This document shows positions 1 through 7,236 of a stretch of DNA of 10,719 nt, in pieces. The position numbers and the translations under genes were made by a program. Origin of the DNA: Acidobacteriota bacterium (lineage in GTDB: Bacteria > Acidobacteriota > Terriglobia > Acidiferrales > UBA7541); NCBI GenBank assembly GCA_003161495.1, contig PMOP01000540.1:4327-15045 (forward strand), read 5' to 3'. Below the pieces are notes generated by a model. The model did no database searches. It worked only from the letters and a program-made list of their open reading frames with translations, and was not told the origin of the DNA. The first letter of the stretch is position 1, and the number at the start of each line of letters is the position of its first letter.

Positions 1-78
1 TTTCTGGCGAGTCCGGCGTCGGATTTTGTCAGCGGCCACACCCTTTATGTTGATGGCGGATGGAACGCCGCGATCTGA
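1..78 (+). CDS. C-terminal end of a short-chain dehydrogenase/reductase (partial)
   Basis: The reading frame is open from the first base and ends at TGA 76-78, giving the last 25 residues of a protein whose start lies outside the window. The tail contains SGHTLYVDGGW, the typical C-terminal signature of classical SDR oxidoreductases (S-G-x-x-L-x-V-D-G-G). In that family this segment follows the helix next to the substrate pocket. SDR enzymes are cytosolic NAD(P)-dependent oxidoreductases of about 250 residues. The ending resembles sugar-acid dehydrogenases such as KduD and also FabG-like proteins, but 25 residues cannot fix the substrate. It converges on the minus-strand propeller gene ending at 204, with an inverted repeat between them. 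The family call is solid; the substrate is unknown. Confidence 0.85.
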   Translation, partial: FLASPASDFVSGHTLYVDGGWNAAI

Positions 79-85
79 ATGTTTC

Positions 86-159
86 AGTAGCACAGGCTTC
101 AGCCTGTGGGGTTTGATCCTTTCAAGGACTAAACCCCACAGGCTGAAGCCTGTGCTACT
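86..159. repeat. Perfect 29-bp inverted repeat, REP-like palindromic element A
   Basis: The arm at 86-114 is an exact reverse complement of the arm at 131-159, with a 16-nt spacer. The spacer itself can extend the stem (tcctt 117-121 with aagga 124-128). Each arm is also a hairpin on its own: CACAGGCT (91-98), a two-base loop, then AGCCTGTG (101-108). The element lies between the convergent ends of the SDR gene (78) and the propeller gene (204). A transcript from either strand would form a very stable stem, so it may act as a bidirectional terminator or 3'-end barrier. No clean poly-T tract follows, so a classical terminator is not shown. A related element lies at 2386-2493. The arrangement resembles REP/BIME repeats, but no RAYT transposase gene is present here. 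Confidence 0.9.
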
Positions 160-203
160 AAAAACCTCCCACACCGTGAGCGAGCAATGTTGTTAATTTG
201 CTC

Positions 204-1229
204 TCAAGGTTGCACGTCGTAAACTTTCACGGCAAGTTGCGCGTCCGGCTTCCCCTTGCCTGAAACTGCGGCGTAGAAACGATTTAGCTGCGGCACATAG
301 AGAGAAGTCTTGGCGCGATATCCTGTCGGCACGTCCGCAACAAACTCGTAGTGGTCCGCATCCTTCTGCGCGAGAACCGTGGTCGTCTCCGAACCCGACA
401 AATAAATTCGTTTGCGCGCGGCGTCGAACCACATGTCATCGTTGAACGCCGAGCACGGCACGTTGGTGACGATCTTACCGGTGTCGGTATCGAACACAAA
501 AAATTTCGGCGGAGTGCGCGTGGCGACAAAGAGGCGATGATTCGGTTCATCGAGCGCCATGGAATTGGGAGTTTCCGCGCCGGTGATCGGCCAGCGGGCG
601 ACGATCTCGCGGGTATCGAGGTCCACGACACCAACCTCTTTAGGCCCCGTCAGATTCACATACATTTTTTTGCCGTCGCGAGAAATGGCCATGGCCTCCG
701 AATGATTTCCGGGAAGCGTGATATCGCCCACGAGTTTGAATGCTTTCGTGTCGATGATGTTGATCTTATGGTTTTGTCCGCCGGTTTCGCCGCCGCCGCT
801 TTCCACGTAGTAATATTTATTCACTGGATTAAATACCGCGCCGTCCACGCCTGGAGGAAGTTTGATCGTGTTCAGAATTTTGTAATCCTCGCCGCTCACG
901 AGTTCCACCATTCCGAAGCCGTCACCATCCGTCACGATCAGTTTATTCACGTCGGGCATGTACAAAATTGCATGAGGCTGGCCGAATCCGGCGATGCTTG
1001 TCACCCGTTTGCCGTCAAGGTCAAACACTTCCACCGTTTTGTGATCTTCGGCGGCGAGGAACAGGCGCTTGCCTTTCAGGTCCACCGTGAAGTGGTCGAA
1101 GTCGCCGGTAAAACCCGGCAGCGGCGTGGTGGCAACGAGTTTCAGCGGAAGTTTTTGTTGCGCGCCGATTCTCGCGGCAAACCCGAAAAGCAGCAGTGCG
1201 CCGATCCCCAGTATTCTATTGGCGTACAT
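204..1229 (-). CDS. Exported YVTN/WD40-like beta-propeller protein
   Basis: The protein has 341 residues. It begins with a signal-peptide-like segment (hydrophobic residues 7-19; likely cleavage near IGA-QQ, about residue 23), so it is probably periplasmic or secreted. The remainder is a series of short blade-like repeats in the YVTN/cytochrome-D1-like propeller style. Visible units include GKRLFLAAEDHKTVEVFDL (about 53-71), GKKMYVNLTGPKEVGVVDL (186-204) and HRLFVATRTPPKFFVFDT (231-248). No catalytic motif or heme site is seen. The start at ATG 1229 is supported by an AAAGG sequence a few bases upstream and by its place at the head of the signal peptide. The gene begins 26 bases after the stop of the NHL protein gene on the same strand, so the two are probably cotranscribed. 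Proteins of this kind are common in Acidobacteriota and mostly lack a proven function; a binding or scaffold role is an inference. Confidence 0.88.
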   Translation of the reverse strand: MYANRILGIGALLLFGFAARIGAQQKLPLKLVATTPLPGFTGDFDHFTVDLKGKRLFLAAEDHKTVEVFDLDGKRVTSIAGFGQPHAILYMPDVNKLIVTDGDGFGMVELVSGEDYKILNTIKLPPGVDGAVFNPVNKYYYVESGGGETGGQNHKINIIDTKAFKLVGDITLPGNHSEAMAISRDGKKMYVNLTGPKEVGVVDLDTREIVARWPITGAETPNSMALDEPNHRLFVATRTPPKFFVFDTDTGKIVTNVPCSAFNDDMWFDAARKRIYLSGSETTTVLAQKDADHYEFVADVPTGYRAKTSLYVPQLNRFYAAVSGKGKPDAQLAVKVYDVQP

Positions 1230-1255
1230 GCGCGACCTTTCTTTTTCGCTTGCGG

Positions 1256-2332
1256 CTACTTTACTAGTTTGAATTTATCGATGCGCCGTCCGATATCCGT
1301 TTCGGCGACGTAGATGTTGCCCTTGGAGTCGATATCCAGCGTGTGGCAATGAGTGAATTCGCCGAGCTGATGTCCGGGGCGGCCGAATTTCGTGATTTCG
1401 TTGCCCTCATGATCGAGAATGTGGACGAGCTCGTTGCGGCCGTCGGCAACGATCATGTATTTCTGCGCGGGATCGCGGGAAAAGCGCAGCCACCACGCGG
1501 TGCCCCAGGAATCGGGCGTTTCTTCGTGCCCGGACTTGATCCAGATGTTCTTCTTGAAATTTCCCATCTTGTCGAACACTTGAATCCGGTTGCCCTGGCG
1601 GTCGCAAACGTACACGAGGCCGCTGTTGTCCATCACCACGCAATGCACCACGCCCATGAACTTGCCGCCGTCGCCTGCAGCGGATTCATCCTTGGTGGCC
1701 TGTTCGCCGAACTGGCGCAGGAATTTTCCATCCTTGTCGAACACCACGATGCGGTGATCGCCGTAGCCGTCGGCGATGTAGATGTCGCCATTCGTCGGAT
1801 CGACGGCGATATCCGCCGGCTTATTCAAAAGGTTCTTGCTGCGGTTCATGGCGATGCCGGTGATCAGGCCCGTGGAGCTGTCGAAAAGTCCCTTGGTGCC
1901 GATTTGCAGCAACATTTTGCTTCCGTCGTGCGTGTATTTCTGCACGACGGCGTCATCGTTGCCGGCGACATAGATGTTGTTCTCTTTGTCCAGGATGCAG
2001 CCGTGAATGGAAGCCGGAGCCGTCTTGAAATCGCCGAACGTATTCACCAGGTTGCCGTCTGAATCATATTCGAGCACGGGAGGCGCCGGCGTTCCGACCA
2101 ATTTTTCTTTGTCCTGCAAGTCGCCGCGGTTCACTTCGAATACGTGGTCCTGAGCATCCACGCAAATGCCGCCGGCGCGCCCGGTGACCATCAGGCCCGG
2201 CAGGGGCTTGGGCCATGTGGGATCCACTTCGTATTTCAGAACCTGCGCTTGTGCTGAATAGCATCCGACTAAAATGATGGTCAGGCCCACGTAGAGCCAT
2301 ATTTTGCGTTGGAACAATCCCGGTTGTCTCAT
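1256..2332 (-). CDS. Exported NHL-repeat six-bladed beta-propeller protein
   Basis: The protein has 358 residues. The N-terminus has a basic stretch and hydrophobic segment (11-23), followed by LVGC (21-24) and AQAQ (27-30). The first fits a lipobox with Cys24; the second fits ordinary signal peptidase cleavage. It is therefore exported, and may be lipid-anchored. NHL-type repeats are clear at about 171-208 (PADIAVDPTNGDIYIADGYG), 229-262 (YVCDRQGNRIQVFDKMGNF) and 325-356 (LDIDSKGNIYVAETD). The NHL family includes peptidylglycine lyase-like and scaffold propellers; no specific activity can be read here. ATG 2332 was chosen because GGGAGG lies six bases upstream and the signal peptide starts there. 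A longer in-frame version from GTG 2398 would begin inside a repeat element and was rejected. It heads a two-gene unit with the YVTN-type propeller gene 26 bases downstream. Confidence 0.88.
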   Translation of the reverse strand: MRQPGLFQRKIWLYVGLTIILVGCYSAQAQVLKYEVDPTWPKPLPGLMVTGRAGGICVDAQDHVFEVNRGDLQDKEKLVGTPAPPVLEYDSDGNLVNTFGDFKTAPASIHGCILDKENNIYVAGNDDAVVQKYTHDGSKMLLQIGTKGLFDSSTGLITGIAMNRSKNLLNKPADIAVDPTNGDIYIADGYGDHRIVVFDKDGKFLRQFGEQATKDESAAGDGGKFMGVVHCVVMDNSGLVYVCDRQGNRIQVFDKMGNFKKNIWIKSGHEETPDSWGTAWWLRFSRDPAQKYMIVADGRNELVHILDHEGNEITKFGRPGHQLGEFTHCHTLDIDSKGNIYVAETDIGRRIDKFKLVK

Positions 2333-2385
2333 TTTCCGCCTCCCAAATTTATTCGCGATCGAACAGCTGAAGTAGTACGTTCCGT

Positions 2386-2493
2386 GTAGCACAGCCACTC
2401 CTGGCTGTGCGGTTTTATACGCCGCTCAAATACAAACCGCGCCCGGTTTCACCACAATCGCGAAAACCGCACAGGCAAGAGTGCCTGTGCTAC
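2386..2493. repeat. Composite inverted repeat, REP-like element B, related to element A
   Basis: The arm at 2386-2416 and the reverse complement of 2463-2493 match at 28 of 31 positions. Both share with element A the outer GTAGCACAG, the inner CTGTG and a GG-TTT boundary. Each arm is a hairpin: CACAGCCA/TGGCTGTG on the left, and CACAGGCA/TGCCTGTG on the right as read on the other strand. Between the arms lies a third small hairpin, AAACCG (2434-2439) pairing with CGGTTT (2444-2449) around a CGCC loop, which repeats the CGGTTT boundary of the arms. The element sits in the 157-bp gap between the FAD/Fe-S gene and the NHL gene. Its right end supplies the TAG stop (2490-2492) of the former. It may reduce read-through into the propeller genes. 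Confidence 0.88.
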
Positions 2494-5444
2494 TTTTTCT
2501 TCAAGCCCAGTTGCAGGGCTTCGGCCAGGTGAATCGCCCGGCGTCCCGTGGATTGCTGGATTTGTTCCCGGCAACTGAAGCCGTCGGAAACAATGAGCGC
2601 GCTCTCCGGCGTATTTCGCACCGCCGGCAATAGTACGCGTTCGCCTACCGCTTGCGACACTTCGTATTTTTCTTTCTCGAAACCAAACGGGCCGGCCATT
2701 CCGCAGCAGCCGGAATCGATGGATTGCAGATCCACGCCCATCTTTCGGAGCAGTGATTCTTCATCGCTGAGCCGCATAATCGATTTGTGATGGCAGTGCC
2801 CGTGCAGCAGCACTTTTCCTTGAAGTTGCGGCGGCTTGTAATTCGGCGCGTGATGTTCCAGGAATTCGCTGAGAAGAAACGTCTGGTTTCGCAGTTTCGT
2901 TGCGCGCACATCCAGCGGAAACAGATTGCGAAGCTCATCGCGAAATACGGAAGCGCAACTCGGCTCCAGAACGACCAGCGGCACGCTCGCCATAATTTGC
3001 GGAGTCAAGAAGCTCAATATTCGTTCCAGATATTCCTTCGCTTTGTCGAGAAACCCGAAATCGTAGAGAGGCCTTCCGCAGCACAGGTGAATTTGCGGGA
3101 CGATGGCGTTGAATCCCGCGTCCTGGAGAACCTCCAGCGCCGCGCGGCTGGTTTCCGGATGGAAATAATTGTTGAACGTGTCCGCCCACAAAATCACGTC
3201 GCTTTTCCCGGACGTTGTGGCCGATCCGTTCGTTCCGCCGAGGTTTGGAACGCGATTTTTCCGGGCCCAACTTTGGAATGTGGAGCGAGCGAGCTGGGGC
3301 ATGGTTCGCTGCGGCGCCAGATCCAAAACGCTTTGCAGAATTTGGCGGAACCCCGGCGCATTGCTGAAGAAATTTGCCAGCCGCGGAACTTTCGATCCAA
3401 GCTTTGCCCAGCGGTCGATCATTCCAAACGCATACGCATGCAGCGGACGTGCCTTGTCTTCGTAATAATGCGCCAGGAATTCCGCTTTGTATGTGGCCAC
3501 ATCGACGTTCGTCGGGCACTCGGATTTGCAAGCCTTGCACGCCAAACACAAATCGAGCGCTTTCTTGACATGTTCGTCCTTCCACCCGTCGCGCACCACT
3601 TCGCCCTGCAATACTTCAAAGAGCATGTGCGCGCGGCCGCGCGTGCTGTGCTCTTCCTCGAGCGTCACCATGTAGCTTGGGCACATCGAACCGCTGTCGT
3701 GCTTGCGGCATTCGCCGAGCCCGATGCATCGCAACGTGGCTTTGGCGAATGACCCGTCGTCGTCCGGAAAGTGAAAATAAGTTTTGGGATCGTTCGGCTT
3801 ATAGTCCGCTCCCAAACGCAAATTTTCGGTGGGAAGATATGCGTTGACCACTTTGTTCGGATTCATCTTGTTGTCCGGATCCCACGCGGACTTGAATTCG
3901 CCGAAGGCCTTGATCAGTTCGGGACCGAACATCTTGGGAAGCAACGCGGCACGGGATTGCCCGTCGCCATGTTCGCCGGAAAGCGAGCCGCCGTAACTGA
4001 CCACCAGGTCGGCGGCGCGCTCGACGAATTCCATGTAATTGCGGATTCCATTTTCGCTCTGTAAATCGAAACTCACGCGCATGTGAATGCAGCCGTGTCC
4101 AAAATGCCCGTAGAACGATGTGTGGTAGTGATACTCATCGAGCAACTTGCGGATATCGCGCAGGTAGTTGCCCAATTTTTCCGGCGGCACGGCCGCGTCG
4201 TCCCATCCTTCCCATTCGGGAGGGGAACCCGGCGCTGCAGCGGCGGCGCGCGGCCCGGCCTCGCGCAGTTTCCAGACGAGGCGAGCTTCAGCCTTCGTGT
4301 ACAGCCGCATGTTCGGAGGGTCGGCCGACTGTTTCAACTGATCGATCAGCTTGCGCGCGGCTCCATCCGCCTCGGCCGGATCATTGGAACCGAATTCCAC
4401 GAGCAGGAAGCCTCGTCCCTCCGGAATCAATTCGAGGTTCGGAGCATTTTTCTTTTTGAGGCCGTCGACGATGCTTCCTTCAAACCCTTCGAGGCCGATG
4501 GGTTTCAAAGGCAAAATTTCCGGGACATGATCGGCCGCGGAAAACGTATCACGGTAGCCGAGGCACACGAGCGATCTGTGCTGCGGGCTCTCGATCAGGC
4601 GCAATTTGGCTTCGAGCACGATCATGCACGTGCCCTCTGTTCCCACCAGCGATTTCGCCACGTTGAAGCCGTTTTCCGGCAGCAATTGATCGAGGTTGTA
4701 ACCGGAGACGCGGCGCGGAATGTTCGGATACTTCGCGCGAATGAGGCCGGCGTACTGGTCGCGGATATTCCGCAGCTTGGTATAAATCGCGCCGCGACGC
4801 CCTCCCTCTGCGACGACGGAATCGATATCGGCCTCGCCGGAAATGGCGCCGACCGTCATCTGCGTGCCATCGTAAAGCAAAATGCGCAGCTCGATCACAT
4901 TGTCGACGGTTTTTCCAGCCAGCAGGGAATGCGTGCCGCAGGAATTATTTCCGATCATTCCGCCAAGTGTGCAGCGGCTGTGCGTGGATGGATCGGGGCC
5001 GAACGTCAGTTGATTCTTCTCCGCCCGGTTGCGCAGCGTATCGAGAACGACGCCGGGCTGCACGCGCGCGAATCTTCCGGCAGGGTCGATCTCCAAAATT
5101 TTGTTCATGTATTTCGTGAAATCCAGAATCACGGCGACGTTGCAGGTCTGCCCGGCGAGACTTGTGCCGGCTCCGCGCGGCAAAACAGGAGCGCCGAATC
5201 TTCTGCACGCGGCCACCGTCGCAATCACATCGTCGTCGTCGCGAGGAACAACAAGGCCAATTGGAATCTGGCGGTAATTTGAGCCGTCGGAGGAATACAA
5301 CGCGCGGCTACCGCGGTCAAAGCGCACCTCGCCCTTCACCACGCGCTGGAGTTCCTTTTCGAGTTCGCCGGCCTGCGCGAAGGAATCCACGGGCTTGGCG
5401 TGCGAACTGAGAGGCAACGGAGCCGAAATTTGCACTGTGCTCAT
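2490..5444 (-). CDS. FAD-linked and Fe-S 2-hydroxyacid dehydrogenase, GlcD-GlcF fusion, YdiJ-like
   Basis: The protein has 984 residues and no signal peptide. The N-terminal half is a PCMH-type FAD domain (about 55-285), with PRGAGTSLAGQT (89-100), GGMIGNNSCGTHS (161-173) and GTEGT (269-272). A FAD-oxidase C-terminal domain follows, with YGHFGHGCIHMR (445-456) and SGEHGDGQSR (489-498). The C-terminal half carries ferredoxin-like cysteines (C573, C579, C588, then C633, C636, C639 and C643-Pro). It also has two GlcF/CCG-type segments (LCCG at 787-790; GHCHHKS at 882-888; SGCCGMAG at 911-918). E. coli YdiJ, about 1018 residues, has the same order. Family members oxidise D-2-hydroxy acids (glycolate, D-lactate, D-2-hydroxyglutarate) at the membrane and pass electrons through Fe-S clusters toward quinone. 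The substrate here is not determined. The ribosome binding site before ATG 5444 is weak. The gene diverges from the MFS transporter gene, a plausible uptake partner. Confidence 0.92.
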   Translation of the reverse strand: MSTVQISAPLPLSSHAKPVDSFAQAGELEKELQRVVKGEVRFDRGSRALYSSDGSNYRQIPIGLVVPRDDDDVIATVAACRRFGAPVLPRGAGTSLAGQTCNVAVILDFTKYMNKILEIDPAGRFARVQPGVVLDTLRNRAEKNQLTFGPDPSTHSRCTLGGMIGNNSCGTHSLLAGKTVDNVIELRILLYDGTQMTVGAISGEADIDSVVAEGGRRGAIYTKLRNIRDQYAGLIRAKYPNIPRRVSGYNLDQLLPENGFNVAKSLVGTEGTCMIVLEAKLRLIESPQHRSLVCLGYRDTFSAADHVPEILPLKPIGLEGFEGSIVDGLKKKNAPNLELIPEGRGFLLVEFGSNDPAEADGAARKLIDQLKQSADPPNMRLYTKAEARLVWKLREAGPRAAAAAPGSPPEWEGWDDAAVPPEKLGNYLRDIRKLLDEYHYHTSFYGHFGHGCIHMRVSFDLQSENGIRNYMEFVERAADLVVSYGGSLSGEHGDGQSRAALLPKMFGPELIKAFGEFKSAWDPDNKMNPNKVVNAYLPTENLRLGADYKPNDPKTYFHFPDDDGSFAKATLRCIGLGECRKHDSGSMCPSYMVTLEEEHSTRGRAHMLFEVLQGEVVRDGWKDEHVKKALDLCLACKACKSECPTNVDVATYKAEFLAHYYEDKARPLHAYAFGMIDRWAKLGSKVPRLANFFSNAPGFRQILQSVLDLAPQRTMPQLARSTFQSWARKNRVPNLGGTNGSATTSGKSDVILWADTFNNYFHPETSRAALEVLQDAGFNAIVPQIHLCCGRPLYDFGFLDKAKEYLERILSFLTPQIMASVPLVVLEPSCASVFRDELRNLFPLDVRATKLRNQTFLLSEFLEHHAPNYKPPQLQGKVLLHGHCHHKSIMRLSDEESLLRKMGVDLQSIDSGCCGMAGPFGFEKEKYEVSQAVGERVLLPAVRNTPESALIVSDGFSCREQIQQSTGRRAIHLAEALQLGLKKK

Positions 5445-5787
5445 AATTGGGGTTGATGCAGCACGGTATTCTGACTCTCCAGAACTTACATGGCAAGCGG
5501 AAGTCGCGTAGGAATTGCATCTATTTGGATTGCGGCAAAAGCCGAAAGCTGTTCACCCTAAAAACGGGCTGCAGCGATAAGGCCTGCGCCGCCGGTAATT
5601 GTTGGTTTCGTAGAGGCCTCTCCATCCCGTGCACTTCGGGACGAAGACGTCACATGTACTCTGGAAAGGATTCGCCACCGTTCCGAAAAAGATTGCTGCC
5701 AGCGATGGCGCGGTGTATATCTCAAAGACTGCGAGCAAAACAAAACAATCAGGTCTAGATTATCCGCGGTGTGATGGAGGAATGGAA
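5445..5787. other. Divergent intergenic region without a recognisable gene
   Basis: These 343 bases separate the divergently transcribed FAD/Fe-S dehydrogenase and MFS transporter genes. Short open frames cross it on both strands, but none has a family-like sequence or a good ribosome binding site, and the translations are rich in Arg, Cys and Ser, as expected for frame noise. It should hold the promoters of both genes. One candidate minus-strand promoter is listed separately. A short palindrome, CGGC-AAAA-GCCG (5533-5544), is the only small symmetric motif noticed; no convincing plus-strand promoter or riboswitch was seen. Confidence 0.6.
5468..5496 (-). promoter_or_regulatory. Candidate sigma70-type promoter for the FAD/Fe-S dehydrogenase gene
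   Basis: Read on the minus strand there is TTGCCA (5496-5491), a 17-base spacer, then CAGAAT (5473-5468). Each box is close to the -35 and -10 consensus. Transcription would start about 20-25 bases before ATG 5444. This was found by eye in a 343-bp divergent spacer, so a chance match is possible. Confidence 0.35.
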
Positions 5788-7143
5788 ATGGAGAAGTTGG
5801 ACGTGTCCGGGCGAAGCCATGTGCGTTGGGTGGTGCTGCTTCTCCTGTGCTTGATGTACCTCATCACGTATCTGGATCGCGTGAGCCTTGCGAACACCGC
5901 GACGCTCATTATGAAAGAATATGGTTTCAGCAAGGTCACCATGGGAGTTATTTTCAGCGCCTTTATCTGGTCGTATGCGCTCTTCCAGGTGCCTGGCGGA
6001 TGGCTCGGCGATCGCTTCGGCCCGCGACGAGTGCTCTCCACCATCATGGCGTATCGCACCGTGATCGCTGTCCTCACGACATTGGCCACTGGGTTTTATT
6101 CCTTGTGGGGCATCCGATTTCTGCTCGGCGTTGGCGAGGCCGGCGCGTTTCCCACCGCGACGCGAGCCATGCAGATGTGGTACCCGCGCGATGAACGCGG
6201 CTTCGTGCAGGGCATCAGCCATGCCGCCAGCCGATTCGGCGCGGCGATTGGACCTCCCGTTGCCGTCGCGATCATGATTCATTACGGCTGGCGATCGGTT
6301 TTTTATGTGATCGGCATTTTGAGTTTGCTGTGGTCTCTGCTTTACATGACGGTGTATCGCAACATGCCGGAAGAGGACGTCCATGTGAGTCGCGCCGAAC
6401 TCGCTCGCATCCGCGGGCTCAACGAAAAAGGCGAAATCAAGCAGGCCAACGTCGCCAAGCGGCCAAAAGTTCCGTGGAGCATTCTGCTCAAGCATGGAAA
6501 TATGTGGGCCGTAATGTGCGCCTACGCCACGTACATTTATTCTCTCTGGTTTTTTCTTTCCTGGCTGCCGTCCTATCTCGTCGAGTACCGCCATTTCACT
6601 CTGATTAAAACGGGCTGGTTTGCATCGATGCCTTTAGGGGCTGGAGTCATTGGAGACGCTTTCGGAGGATGGCTCACGGACAAGCTGCTGCTGAAGACCA
6701 ACAACCCCAAGTTTTCGCGCCGCTTCGTCGCGATCGTAGCGATGCTGGGCTGCGCCTCTTTCACGATGTTGGCGGCCTTGTCGTCGAGTCCGAATGGAGC
6801 TGTTTATTTCCTGACCGCGGCAATGTTTTTCCTCGAAATGAACATTGGTCCCGCATGGGCCGTACCGATGGATATCGGCGGAGAATTCTCCGGCACTGTA
6901 TCCGGCATGATGAACATGGCCGGACAATTCGTCGGCGCGCTGTCTCCCACCGTCTTCGGCATCCTAGTGTCGAGAGGCTCATGGGTAGCTCCGTTTGCCG
7001 TCTCCGCGGGGCTGCTCTTTATAGGCGCCGCCATCTGGGCATTCTGGATCGACCCCGAGCAGTCCGTCATCGATAGAGGCGAAGGAATGACGGGACCTTC
7101 CGTAGGAATCCTTCCGACGCCCGTGGCTTCTGTGAATCGATAG
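5788..7143 (+). CDS. MFS transporter, anion:cation symporter (ACS) type
   Basis: From ATG 5788 the protein has 451 residues, a normal length for a 12-helix MFS permease. TM1 starts near residue 14 and leads into YLDRVSLAN (28-36), the motif typical of ACS members such as hexuronate, glucarate and galactonate transporters. The MFS motif-A loop GGWLGDRFGPRR is at 70-81, with a second-half counterpart GGWLTDKL at 293-300. A charged cytoplasmic loop (about 190-235) separates the two six-helix halves. ACS carriers import organic or sugar acid anions, usually with protons; the substrate cannot be read from sequence. ATG 5788 was preferred because GGAGG (5776-5780) lies seven bases upstream. ATG 5782 is too close to that site, and an ATG at 5629 would add 53 unlikely residues. 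Divergence from a 2-hydroxyacid dehydrogenase gene suggests a related acid as substrate. Confidence 0.9.
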   Translation: MEKLDVSGRSHVRWVVLLLLCLMYLITYLDRVSLANTATLIMKEYGFSKVTMGVIFSAFIWSYALFQVPGGWLGDRFGPRRVLSTIMAYRTVIAVLTTLATGFYSLWGIRFLLGVGEAGAFPTATRAMQMWYPRDERGFVQGISHAASRFGAAIGPPVAVAIMIHYGWRSVFYVIGILSLLWSLLYMTVYRNMPEEDVHVSRAELARIRGLNEKGEIKQANVAKRPKVPWSILLKHGNMWAVMCAYATYIYSLWFFLSWLPSYLVEYRHFTLIKTGWFASMPLGAGVIGDAFGGWLTDKLLLKTNNPKFSRRFVAIVAMLGCASFTMLAALSSSPNGAVYFLTAAMFFLEMNIGPAWAVPMDIGGEFSGTVSGMMNMAGQFVGALSPTVFGILVSRGSWVAPFAVSAGLLFIGAAIWAFWIDPEQSVIDRGEGMTGPSVGILPTPVASVNR

Positions 7144-7198
7144 CGCGGAGAACCGATGCAAACGCGTCCGCCAACTCAGTAATATTTTTCCTGGACAA

Positions 7199-7216
7199 TG
7201 TATCTTTTTTGGTACA
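7199..7216. promoter_or_regulatory. Candidate operator palindrome of the toxin-antitoxin module
   Basis: TGTATC (7199-7204) and GGTACA (7211-7216) form an inverted repeat with five of six positions symmetric around a T6 tract. It lies 20 bases before the toxin start codon. A -35-like TGGACA (7192-7197) precedes it, though no good -10 box is placed at the usual distance. Autoregulation by the XRE antitoxin through a short palindrome at this position is common in such modules; the assignment here is inference. Confidence 0.35.
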
Positions 7217-7236
7217 CGCTTGATAGGTGAGGCGGA

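Noticed and set aside
2333..2398. N-terminal extension of the NHL protein from GTG 2398
   Set aside because: It would start inside the repeat element and put 22 residues before a normal signal peptide. ATG 2332 has a strong GGGAGG site.
4083..5282. 399-residue open frame on the plus strand
   Set aside because: It is antisense to the FAD domain of the dehydrogenase, which has clear motifs. The frame is low in recognisable structure and is a GC-bias shadow. The same applies to the long antisense frames at 351-1313, 1343-2062, 2787-3752 and 7982-9112.
5629..5787. Earlier start for the MFS transporter at ATG 5629
   Set aside because: The added 53 residues are Lys- and Ser-rich and unlike MFS N-termini. 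ATG 5788 has GGAGG at proper spacing.
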